DNA of 5,366 bases from an uncultured Acidaminococcus sp. (GCA_900314165.1 OMUE01000144.1:1-5366); one strand, 5' to 3'. Positions 1 through 5,318 are shown, counted from the first letter of the stretch. Numbers and translations are program-made. The notes: generated from the letters alone by a model not told the origin.

Positions 1-14
1 AAACTTCTCGGGGT

Positions 15-91
15 CCCCCCCCGTAATATTTGTATACGCTGGCTTTGTCTTTTTGACTTTCAGGGCCTCTGCGTATACAAAACTCGGGGGG
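15..91. repeat. Long hairpin with C8/G6 outer arms
   Basis: TTGTATACGC (30-39) and GCGTATACAA (71-80) are a perfect 10-bp inverted repeat around a 31-nt pyrimidine-rich loop. Outside it, after a short AT-rich internal loop, C8 (15-22) faces G6 (86-91). No gene overlaps it. A separate 10-bp palindrome CAAAATTTTG follows at 101-110. Confidence 0.55.
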
Positions 92-138
92 TATAAGCTC
101 CAAAATTTTGTTAGGGTCGGCCTTTTTTATTGCTGTTT

Positions 139-171
139 TTATTACACCTACATGCACAAGAAGTGTAATAA
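139..171. repeat. Inverted TTATTACACYT repeat just past the initiator stop codon
   Basis: Arms TTATTACACCT (139-149) and AAGTGTAATAA (161-171) flank an 11-nt spacer. They give an 11-bp stem with one mismatch, which is a G-U pair in minus-strand RNA. It starts 3 bp after the initiator stop. No T-run follows on the minus strand, so it is not a standard terminator. Within it, 152-171 is the exact inverse of 4252-4271. It combines two copies of the TTACAC half-site and could be an operator pair, a partition site or a recombinase core-like site. Confidence 0.6.
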
Positions 172-173
172 GA

Positions 174-1763
174 TTATATGATAATCGTTACGCCGGTAAT
201 TGCGTTTTTCTCCCCTTTCTGTGTTTTGTAGTCGGCGATTTCTCCTTTAGCTTTCCAGTACTTCAGTACTTGAAAAATATAGTCCCTGTTTTGCTTTAGG
301 GTCCACCTATTGCTCGTGGCAATGCCTACTTTCTCAAAGACTTTATCAAAACGGATCGTTCTGGGAACTTTGAAAATGCTGGAAAGATCGCGGGCTGGAT
401 TCTCCTTCTTTTGTCGGCGGTTGTATTTTCTTAGAGCATCCTCTGCTTGACGTTGGTCATATTGCATCCTCGCAACACGCCGCCAAAGATAAGTTTTCAT
501 TGTTAAATGGTTGTCTGTGTTTGGGATAATATTTCCCGTGATTCGGCCTTTGTCGTCAACTTCTTTTATATCCAGCACTTCTATATTTGTAGTGATTATC
601 TTGCCTGTCTGCTTAGCGTAATTAAGCAGAATAGGCTCTCCCTTTATCCAATACGCTGGAATTATCTGATTGCCGTTTCGGCTTTCCAGTATATCCAGAG
701 AAAGAACATTGCCGCCTCGTTTATATGAATATCCCCGTGGCGGCTCCTGCCCTTTTCGTTTTATCGCCGCTTTGATTTCTTCCGTAGCATCCACCTTTAC
801 AAGTATCTGCATTTGTTTTTCAAGGCTTTTTATAACGGCTTCTCTCATTCTCTTAGAAGGTCTAAGGCTCGGGGATCCTGTCATAGCTCTTATAAGCATA
901 TCTGCTGTAAATACGTGGCTGCGGTCCCCGTATTCCCAAAGAGTGCAAACTGCGTCATGTACAGCCCTGTCAAAGAGTGAATAATTTTGTGGAAGGTCTA
1001 CGCCTTCGGCATAGCTGACGTCTACAAAAACGCATATTTCGTTGGTTCTGTCGATATTGTAAACAGGAAGGTCCCCCGGCTCCCCTGCCTGTAATAGCAC
1101 TTCTAGTTTGTTTGAAACTCTTGTATTAGGGCTTGTCCATTTGTCGGGAAATTTGCTCTGGATCTGTGGAAGATTTTCTATTGCCTCCTGTTTTTCTTTC
1201 CGTGCTATGGCTCCCTGTACGATTTCTGCCCAAATACCGCTGCCTTTGCCCCTGATGCAAGCAAGGAATTTAGGAACAGAAAGTTGGTTTAGGTCCAGCT
1301 CCTTCAGGTCCGGCCGGGTTTTCTTTTTGTCGGCTAATTCTTCCTCTAGATACGGATACAGCTCCCGAACGGCTTTCATGTTATCTTCCGCTTGTTGAAT
1401 TGCCTTTTTGTTCGGCAGTATCGTCTGCTGCATCATTTGCTGCATCATTGCTGCCTGTTCCTGTATAGGCTTTATCGCGTTCATCAGGTCCGCTATGGCC
1501 TTTTGTATTTCGGGGGCCGGTCCTGCGGCCTTGCTGATGCTTTCGTAGAAGTCGCTAATCTGTTCTAACCATTCCGGGCCCGCCTCGTTCGTTTCGTATA
1601 CCTCGATAACGTCCCGGCCGGTTGCTGCATCTCCCTTCTTTTCTTCTGCGGCCTTCCGGCTGTCCATAACCTTATCTTTGTTTTCTATGAGCAATTCGGC
1701 CATAGTCTTTGCTGCGGTTTCATCTGCCTTATTCTTTGTCGGCGTATTCTGTTGGTTCGTCAT
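174..1763 (-). CDS. Putative plasmid replication initiator, winged-helix type (529 aa)
   Basis: This is the likely replication initiator of the element, inferred from resemblance to a family of large uncharacterised or Rep-annotated proteins on Clostridia and Negativicutes plasmids. Residues 1-60 are polar and low in complexity. Residues about 65-145 are rich in Glu, Lys, Gln and Met, include MMQQMMQQ (106-113), and look helical or coiled-coil. A first DNA-binding-like helical segment spans about 261-295 (YSLFDRAVHDAV through FTADMLIRAMTG). A second winged-helix-like segment lies at about 420-517 (MKTYLWRRVARM, then IRFDKVFEKVGI and YIFQVLKYWKAKGEI). No HUH relaxase/Rep motif, Walker motif or primase motif is visible, so theta-type initiation is more plausible than rolling circle. 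The chosen ATG is preceded by AGGAGG with 8 bp spacing. It is the third gene of the parA operon and overlaps the upstream gene by 35 bp, so translational coupling is likely. A non-replicative DNA-binding role cannot be excluded. Confidence 0.62.
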   Translation of the reverse strand: MTNQQNTPTKNKADETAAKTMAELLIENKDKVMDSRKAAEEKKGDAATGRDVIEVYETNEAGPEWLEQISDFYESISKAAGPAPEIQKAIADLMNAIKPIQEQAAMMQQMMQQTILPNKKAIQQAEDNMKAVRELYPYLEEELADKKKTRPDLKELDLNQLSVPKFLACIRGKGSGIWAEIVQGAIARKEKQEAIENLPQIQSKFPDKWTSPNTRVSNKLEVLLQAGEPGDLPVYNIDRTNEICVFVDVSYAEGVDLPQNYSLFDRAVHDAVCTLWEYGDRSHVFTADMLIRAMTGSPSLRPSKRMREAVIKSLEKQMQILVKVDATEEIKAAIKRKGQEPPRGYSYKRGGNVLSLDILESRNGNQIIPAYWIKGEPILLNYAKQTGKIITTNIEVLDIKEVDDKGRITGNIIPNTDNHLTMKTYLWRRVARMQYDQRQAEDALRKYNRRQKKENPARDLSSIFKVPRTIRFDKVFEKVGIATSNRWTLKQNRDYIFQVLKYWKAKGEIADYKTQKGEKNAITGVTIII

Positions 1764-2115
1764 GGTCCGGGCCTCCTGCCTCTGCTTTTAAGTTGTTCCA
1801 CAAACTGTCGATGCCTGCCCGGGCTTCCTCAAGGAATTTAGGATCCCGCCGGGCATAGTCCAGCATGATATTACAGGCTTCTGTCATAGTGTGGCCTGTG
1901 CTGCTGGCGTAAACCTTTATGAATCTGTGGTTTTCCGGGGTAAAGGCCATATTGATTCTAATAGCCTCTGCTCCCTTCCTGCCCTGTGTTTTCAGCTTGC
2001 TGCGGCGCGCCTTCAGTTCTTCCGGGCTGACTGTACCCTGCTGCTGTGGCTTGCCTGTTGCCTGTTCAAGTATGCTGCTGACTCTATCCGTTTTTATGCT
2101 GTTGAAATTCTTCAT
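1729..2115 (-). CDS. Ribbon-helix-helix DNA-binding protein, probable ParA partner
   Basis: This 128-residue protein probably binds the plasmid centromere and acts as the adaptor for ParA, while repressing its own operon. Residues 1-50 are basic and polar, as expected of a flexible N-terminal arm (KARRSKLKTQGRKGAEA at 35-51). Residues about 51-86 fit a ribbon-helix-helix fold: a strand AIRINMAFTP, helix ENHRFIKVYASSTG, then helix TMTEACNIMLDYARR. The acidic C-terminus (DHDEPTEYADKE) overlaps the start of the next gene. The start follows GGAGGG, 6 bp upstream of the ATG, inside the end of parA, and only 3 bp separate the two genes. ParA plus a small ribbon-helix-helix partner is the type Ib partition arrangement (established for ParF/ParG and delta/omega systems). 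It is a leading candidate for recognising the dispersed TTACACTT sites, by analogy with omega of pSM19035, but this is inference. Confidence 0.75.
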   Translation of the reverse strand: MKNFNSIKTDRVSSILEQATGKPQQQGTVSPEELKARRSKLKTQGRKGAEAIRINMAFTPENHRFIKVYASSTGHTMTEACNIMLDYARRDPKFLEEARAGIDSLWNNLKAEAGGPDHDEPTEYADKE

Positions 2116-2118
2116 GTT

Positions 2119-2856
2119 TTATCCCTCCATGATTTTCCTGAAAATGGTTTCGTAGTCCTGCGCCGGTTTTGAGCGTGGCGCGTATTCGTACAATGATACC
2201 TGCATAGCCTGTGCTTCCTTTATCGCGATGCCTGTTCTGACTTCTCCTAAATAGGGGATCTGTTCGGCCTCTGCCTTCTCTTTGATGGTCTGCATCAGGT
2301 ATCTATTGAGATTTGGCCGGGCGTCGTATCTCGTAATAATTACGCCGGTAAAGGAAAGAGCATCATTGCTCTGTTGGATCTGGCGCGCTATATCCGCAAT
2401 GTGATACATTCCCTGCAGGCTGTTGGTGTCTGCTTCGAGCGGAATAATAAGGCCCGTGCTGGCCTGCAGAGCGGTAAATACAAGTATTCCGGCCTGTGGC
2501 GGTGTATCAATCAGTATTAGGTCATAATCTTCTTTTATTGGTTCTATAGCATCCTGCAGCAGGCGCGCGCTGCCCGGTTTAGCCTTCACGCTGGCAAGGT
2601 TAGGACTCGCCGCAATAATCGGGATCCCCTGCCCTGTTTCCTGTATGGCCTCGCTGATGGCGGCTGTTCCTGTCAGTAGCTCGTAGCTGCCCGGCTTCTC
2701 AATATCCGCCGCCAGCATCGCGGACAGATTGCCCTGCGGGTCCATATCAACGGCCAATATCTTTTTACCGGCTGTAATTCCTGCCTGCGCCAGAGCTGCC
2801 GCTGTGGTGGTCTTGCCTGTTCCTCCTTTGATAATCGCTGTTGTAATGATTCTCAT
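2119..2856 (-). CDS. parA: ParA-family partition ATPase
   Basis: This is a deviant Walker-type ATPase that moves plasmid copies apart by cycling on and off the nucleoid. The 245-residue protein carries the deviant Walker A motif KGGTGKTTT at residues 10-18 with both signature lysines (K10, K15), the A' motif DMDPQGN at 37-43, and Walker B DLILIDTPP at 112-120. It also has the typical C-terminal block TGIAIKEAQAMQVSLYEYAP at about 208-227. It lacks the N-terminal helix-turn-helix extension of type Ia ParA proteins, so it matches the short type Ib form. The ATG is preceded by GAAGGGG about 11 bp upstream, a moderate ribosome binding site. It is the first gene of a parA / ribbon-helix-helix / initiator operon. 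Upstream lies a 119-bp gap containing one TTACACTT-type dyad that probably mediates autoregulation. Confidence 0.95.
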   Translation of the reverse strand: MRIITTAIIKGGTGKTTTAAALAQAGITAGKKILAVDMDPQGNLSAMLAADIEKPGSYELLTGTAAISEAIQETGQGIPIIAASPNLASVKAKPGSARLLQDAIEPIKEDYDLILIDTPPQAGILVFTALQASTGLIIPLEADTNSLQGMYHIADIARQIQQSNDALSFTGVIITRYDARPNLNRYLMQTIKEKAEAEQIPYLGEVRTGIAIKEAQAMQVSLYEYAPRSKPAQDYETIFRKIMEG

Positions 2857-2886
2857 GATGCCCGGTCCCCTTCTTTACCTTCCTTT

Positions 2887-2915
2887 TGTATATCATGCAC
2901 AGCAAGTGTAATATG
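2887..2915 (-). promoter_or_regulatory. Possible promoter of the parA operon
   Basis: On the minus strand, TGA followed by TATACA (2887-2892) resembles an extended -10. The matching -35 position (2910-2915, CATATT) is poor. TTAGAA upstream of TACACT (16-bp spacing) is an alternative. Either choice places the CAC-N5-GTG dyad inside the promoter. The exact promoter cannot be decided from sequence, and read-through from the recombinase is possible because no clear terminator separates them. Confidence 0.35.
2894..2915. promoter_or_regulatory. TTACACTT-type dyad in the parA promoter region
   Basis: The plus strand reads CATGCACAGCAAGTGTAATA and onward, with the dyad CAC-AGCAA-GTG. It matches the other copies except for AGCAA in place of AAGAA. 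It lies 38-59 bp upstream of the parA start codon and is the only copy between the recombinase and parA, so it is the natural autoregulatory site of the partition operon. Confidence 0.6.
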
Positions 2916-2975
2916 CGTATTTCTATTTCTAATTCTGCTATGCTATGTTAGTTGCTATAGGAATATTATTCACGC

Positions 2976-4178
2976 TCAGGCCAGAGCTTCCGCGATTTCA
3001 GTTAGCTTCTTCAGTTGGTCCGGCGTCATTCGATTTACGATTGATTCTAACCGGGTCCGGCTGCCTTCATTGTTCTTCTGCCCGTGAAAGAGGGAATACA
3101 CGTTCTCAGCGATGGCGGCTTCCTGCTGTTCCTGCTTTTCGGTTTCATGCAGGTAAATCTCAGTAGTGGCCGGGTTGGTGTGGCGCATGTATTTTTGAGT
3201 TTCGTATAGGTTGCTGCCCGTGATTTCAAGTACTCCCATGGCGGCGGTATGCCGCAAGCTGTGCGCGGTCAGTTTTTCGTCATTGTATCCGGCCTCCTGC
3301 ATCGCCCGTTTCAGGATCTTGCTGATGGTCGTCGCTGCTATCCGTTTGCCGCCGCTGCGGTTGCCAGTGCTGACAAATAGAGGGGCCGCGCCTGTTACCC
3401 TGTCGCTTCTCGTGGCAAGATAATCGCTCAGAGCCGCCGCTACCTGCGGTGCTATAGGTTTCTTTTGGTCCGGTTCTGTATGCCCCTTGCCCCAAATGTA
3501 TAACCATGCCTGCCCGCCTTTAGAAACAAAGTCCCTGACGTTTGCCCGGCTTATTTCTACGGTTCTAAGGCCAGCGGTCACGGCTAAGGCATACATTGCC
3601 TTCAATCTCTTTCCCTGCTCTGTGCTACGTGCTACACGGCCTTCATAGTCCTTTTTGGAAGCCGCTGCAGCTGCTATCTTTTGCCGGGTTTGGTCTGCTA
3701 TGCTGATTTCGATTTCCTGCACTTCTTTTGGCTGCAGGTATTCCCGCCGATGGGTGTCGCGTTTCAGTTTCGGTGCGTGGATATTCGCGGCAATATCAGG
3801 ATACAGGCCCTCTGCAGCGGTCCATTTAAAAAACTGACGGACAACGCGGATATACTGAACTACTGTATTTGGTTTGCATTGAACTTTCACGGGCTCGCCG
3901 CTGCCGTCCTTCCTATATGTCCAGCCTGCTGCAGGATCGTACTGTATCGCCTGATGCTCAGAACAGAGATATTGCCGATAAGAAATAATGTTTTCTCTTG
4001 TCGGCTTCGTGATGCCCGCATAATTCAACCATGCAGCAAACTGCTTCAGGTTTGTAATGTAGGTTCTGGCGGTCTTGTCGCTGCGGTCTATCCATTCGAT
4101 AAAATCACGGAACAGCGCGGGGCTAATGTCCTTCTGTTTGCTGACCGTCCCCGCCTGATAGATTGTCATTGCATCCAT
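2976..4178 (-). CDS. Tyrosine recombinase (phage integrase family)
   Basis: This 400-residue site-specific recombinase has a complete apparent catalytic set. These are R205 in TAGLRTVEIS, K231 in WGKGHTE (beta-hairpin lysine), H306 and R309 in HSLRH, H333 in MRHTNPATTEIY, and the nucleophile Y342. Residues about 15-130 match the helical SAM-like core-binding domain, including RTYITNLKQFAAWL. There is an insertion of about 20 residues near 80-100 (DPAAGWTYRKDGSGEP). Residues 347-400 form a charged C-terminal tail beyond the tyrosine. The first ATG follows AGGGAGGG at 7 bp; an ATG three codons later is possible but is worse spaced. It has its own strong promoter at 4219-4247. On a small replicon with its own partition genes, the likeliest role is multimer resolution, with integration or inversion as alternatives. 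No target site can be assigned, although the inverted 20-bp repeats are candidates. Confidence 0.93.
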   Translation of the reverse strand: MDAMTIYQAGTVSKQKDISPALFRDFIEWIDRSDKTARTYITNLKQFAAWLNYAGITKPTRENIISYRQYLCSEHQAIQYDPAAGWTYRKDGSGEPVKVQCKPNTVVQYIRVVRQFFKWTAAEGLYPDIAANIHAPKLKRDTHRREYLQPKEVQEIEISIADQTRQKIAAAAASKKDYEGRVARSTEQGKRLKAMYALAVTAGLRTVEISRANVRDFVSKGGQAWLYIWGKGHTEPDQKKPIAPQVAAALSDYLATRSDRVTGAAPLFVSTGNRSGGKRIAATTISKILKRAMQEAGYNDEKLTAHSLRHTAAMGVLEITGSNLYETQKYMRHTNPATTEIYLHETEKQEQQEAAIAENVYSLFHGQKNNEGSRTRLESIVNRMTPDQLKKLTEIAEALA

Positions 4179-4218
4179 GCTCTGTCCCTCCCTGTTCTAT
4201 TTCTTCTTCTCTTTCTAT

Positions 4219-4247
4219 ATTATAAAGTATAACGGGGATAAACTCAA
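4219..4247 (-). promoter_or_regulatory. Promoter of the tyrosine recombinase
   Basis: On the minus strand, -35 TTGAGT (4242-4247), a 17-bp spacer and a perfect -10 TATAAT (4219-4224) lie 41 bp upstream of the recombinase ATG. The leader is purine-rich and ends in AGGGAGGG, 7 bp before the start codon. The recombinase is therefore transcribed independently of the unit upstream. Confidence 0.85.
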
Positions 4248-4251
4248 TAGG

Positions 4252-4271
4252 TTATTACACTTCTTGTGCAT
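4252..4271. promoter_or_regulatory. TTACACTT operator upstream of recombinase promoter
   Basis: The plus strand reads TTATTACACTTCTTGTGCAT, with the dyad CAC-TTCTT-GTG. It is the exact 20-bp reverse complement of 152-171. It sits between the terminator T-run and the recombinase -35 box (4242-4247), so a bound protein would touch the polymerase from upstream and could activate or repress. TGTGCATAA at 4265-4273 also fits the relaxed DnaA-box pattern TTATNCACA on the other strand. Confidence 0.65.
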
Positions 4272-4310
4272 AAAAACAGGGAAGGACGCCGGTTCCCCGG
4301 TATCCCTCCC
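4272..4310 (-). terminator. Rho-independent terminator after the winged-helix gene
   Basis: Two 14-nt arms (4279-4292 and 4297-4310) flank a 4-nt loop. Read on the minus strand they form a GC-rich stem with a G-T wobble, a T-G wobble and one A-C mismatch, followed by TGTTTTTAT. It begins 10 bp beyond the winged-helix stop codon and separates that unit from the recombinase promoter. A TTTT run on the other side could also allow some termination on the plus strand, but nothing there needs it. Confidence 0.85.
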
Positions 4311-4320
4311 ATGGTTTTAT

Positions 4321-4611
4321 CTATATACAAGGCTGCTGTTTTTTCAACGTTTTCTGCAGGGCTCGTTTGGTTTTCATCAGCTCCCTGGCTCTGCGGCCTA
4401 ACCGCGTAATGTATCTATCAAGTTCAAAAGATGATTCTGCTAAATAATAGCCTGCGTTGACGCCTAACGTATTAGCACAAATGGGCCAGCCCTCCCGCCT
4501 TTCTCGTTCAATCTGGATAGTTACTCTTCTCAGGTCACAGCCTATCAATTTCGCTATTTCTTTGCCGGTTCTAGCGTTGTGGCTGCCTGCTGCTAAAAGT
4601 TCATGAATCAT
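4321..4611 (-). CDS. Small winged helix-turn-helix DNA-binding protein
   Basis: This 96-residue protein resembles small helix-turn-helix proteins found in phages and mobile elements of Clostridia and Negativicutes. The predicted helix-turn-helix covers about residues 15-40 (TGKEIAKLIGCDLRRVTIQI, then ERERREG). A wing follows (PICANTLGVNAGYYLAES, 43-60), and then a basic C-terminal helix (RLGRRARELMKTKRALQKTLKK, 70-91) that could mediate DNA contacts or dimerisation. The GYYL wing followed by a basic helix is the recognisable feature of this group. The start ATG lies 12 bp after AGGAGG, a rather long spacing, and no other in-frame start is nearer. It is the second gene of a two-gene unit, 24 bp after the 57-residue gene, and is followed directly by a terminator. 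It could be the repressor of the TTACACTT operators, an excisionase-like factor for the recombinase, or a replication regulator. Confidence 0.8.
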   Translation of the reverse strand: MIHELLAAGSHNARTGKEIAKLIGCDLRRVTIQIERERREGWPICANTLGVNAGYYLAESSFELDRYITRLGRRARELMKTKRALQKTLKKQQPCI

Positions 4612-4635
4612 GCTAACGTCGTGCCTCCTGCCTTA

Positions 4636-4809
4636 TCAGCCTTCAGCAGGGGCCGTTTTAGCTTCCTCTGCTGCTTCTGCCTCCCGGGCTTTTTTCATCC
4701 AGTATCTTTCCCGCGTGGCCTTCAGTTTGTCTTTGTTCTTCCGATTCCATTCGCGCATGTATGCCCGCCGCATCTCCCGGGCCTTCTCCTTTAAATCTTC
4801 TTTTTCCAT
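4636..4809 (-). CDS. Small basic/charged phage-type protein (57 aa)
   Basis: This short gene is easily missed because it encodes only 57 residues. It reads MEKEDLKEKAREMRRAYMRE, then WNRKNKDKLKATRERYWMKK, and ends in an acidic Ala/Glu tail (AREAEAAEEAKTAPAEG) before TGA. The YMREW...N(K)...RYWMKK pattern matches tiny proteins of unknown function common in phages and mobile elements of Bacillota. The whole chain looks helical, with a strongly basic core and an acidic end. The ATG is 9 bp downstream of AAGGAG, and a strong extended -10 promoter lies about 60 bp upstream. One TTACACTTC repeat abuts the ribosome binding site, and a second sits at the expected transcription start. The winged-helix gene follows 24 bp downstream. 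No function is known to me; a partner or modulator of the DNA-binding protein downstream is possible. Confidence 0.8.
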   Translation of the reverse strand: MEKEDLKEKAREMRRAYMREWNRKNKDKLKATRERYWMKKAREAEAAEEAKTAPAEG

Positions 4810-4822
4810 GCTCTATCACTCC

Positions 4823-4839
4823 TTACACTTCTTGTTCAT
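4823..4839. promoter_or_regulatory. TTACACTT operator-like repeat over leader/RBS
   Basis: The plus strand reads TTACACTTCTTGTTCAT. It differs from the best copies by one base in the second half-site (GTT instead of GTG). It lies 28 bp from the neighbouring copy, in the same orientation, and abuts the AAGGAG ribosome binding site of the 57-residue gene. Two sites spaced by close to whole helical turns suggest cooperative binding. Confidence 0.58.
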
Positions 4840-4841
4840 TA

Positions 4842-4863
4842 ATAATCTTATTACACTTCATGC
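4842..4863. promoter_or_regulatory. TTACACTT operator-like repeat at transcription start
   Basis: The plus strand reads ATAATCTTATTACACTTC (4842-4859) followed by ATGC. Those 18 bases are the exact reverse complement of 160-177 next to the initiator stop codon. The site lies 5-26 bp downstream of the TATAAT box, a classic repressor position. The second half of the dyad (GTG) is degenerate here. Confidence 0.6.
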
Positions 4864-4867
4864 TTAT

Positions 4868-4896
4868 ATTATACCACAATATGTATACAATAACAA
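4868..4896 (-). promoter_or_regulatory. Promoter of the 57-aa / winged-helix unit
   Basis: On the minus strand, -35 TTGTTA (4891-4896), a 17-bp spacer and -10 TATAAT (4868-4873) form a near-ideal sigma-A promoter. TGG immediately before the -10 supplies the extended -10 TGn element. The expected transcription start is near 4861, directly over the TTACACTTC repeat at 4842-4863, so a bound protein there would block initiation. The spacer contains a GTATACAA-type sequence that recurs elsewhere in the noncoding region. Confidence 0.82.
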
Positions 4897-4956
4897 ATAG
4901 AGGAATAAACAAAAAGCGCAAGACTTAACACTAAACAGACCCTTTTCTTTTATCGG

Positions 4957-5111
4957 CCTATACAATCCCTCTCGTGATTATTTTTCGCCGCTCAGAGGGC
5001 TTTCTGCGTGCCGTTTTGAGCATGGCTTTATTTATGGCGTGCCAGTTATGGCCATTCAAAATAAAACGGCTCTCAGAGGCTTTTCTGCGACTCTCACGGC
5101 CATTGTATAGG
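4957..5111. repeat. Nested inverted and direct repeats, candidate origin or structured RNA
   Basis: The outer inverted repeat is CCTATACAAT (4957-4966) with ATTGTATAGG (5102-5111). Inside it, CTCAGAGGGCTTTCTGCG (4991-5008) recurs in direct orientation as CTCAGAGGCTTTTCTGCG (5072-5089), 16 of 18 matching and 81 bp apart. Between these lie GCCGTTTT (5010-5017) / AAAACGGC (5063-5070), then ATGGC (5022-5026) / GCCAT (5051-5055), and a central small dyad TGGC-GT-GCCA with part-paired bases (5035-5044). This concentric arrangement is not explained by any gene. An origin with initiator sites or a folded RNA are the leading readings. Confidence 0.55.
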
Positions 5112-5247
5112 GGCATGGAAGGCATGTAGGATACGCCGGAAAAAGATAAAAACCTGTAGCCGAATTGCAGAGCATCCTCTGTGGATTTTAGACCATATCC
5201 CCCTACTCTACTAGGATATAGAAGGCCTGTTTTTCGAAAAATACTAC

Positions 5248-5318
5248 AAGAGCCTGCTCGCGGGATGCCTGACCACCACCTTTTTTTAGCTGTGGTCAGT
5301 ACCTTTGAACAGGCTCTT
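5248..5318. repeat. Large nested stem-loop
   Basis: The outer arms AAGAGCCTG (5248-5256) and CAGGCTCTT (5310-5318) are perfectly complementary. Inside, CTGACCAC (5269-5276) pairs with GTGGTCAG (5292-5299) around a 15-nt loop holding a T7 run. The internal loops are 12 and 10 nt. This two-tier hairpin could fold in single-stranded DNA or in RNA from either strand. A perfect palindrome TTTTTCGAAAAA (5230-5241) lies just to the left. Function is unknown; a replication-associated hairpin, an antisense RNA or a resolution site are options. Confidence 0.6.

Noticed and set aside
53..81. Plus-strand promoter TTGACT-17 bp-TACAAA reading toward the initiator's 3' end
   Set aside because: The -10 is poor and the boxes fall inside the GTATAC hairpin. 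Nothing on the plus strand needs a promoter, though an antisense RNA cannot be ruled out.
108..299. Plus-strand hydrophobic 63-codon frame starting with TTG, possibly a small toxin
   Set aside because: It has no ribosome binding site, uses a weak start codon and is mostly antisense to the initiator's 3' end. The TATAAG at 92-97 has no matching -35.
2939..2975. GCTATG/CTATAG repeats and GAATATTATTC palindrome as a dif-like resolution site
   Set aside because: The arms are only 4-5 bp and do not match known Xer half-sites. It lies between recombinase and parA, so position is suggestive, but sequence support is too weak.
3681..4232. Long plus-strand open frame (183 codons)
   Set aside because: It is fully antisense to the tyrosine recombinase, whose catalytic residues are intact, and it has no ribosome binding site or recognisable protein features.
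4265..4273. TGTGCATAA as a DnaA box marking the origin
   Set aside because: It is a single match to a relaxed 9-mer and is explained by the operator dyad. No cluster of boxes or AT-rich unwinding region accompanies it.
4603..4900. Plus-strand open frames of 63 and 96 codons over the 57-residue gene
   Set aside because: They are opposite-strand shadows. The minus-strand gene has a strong promoter, a ribosome binding site and a recognisable protein pattern.
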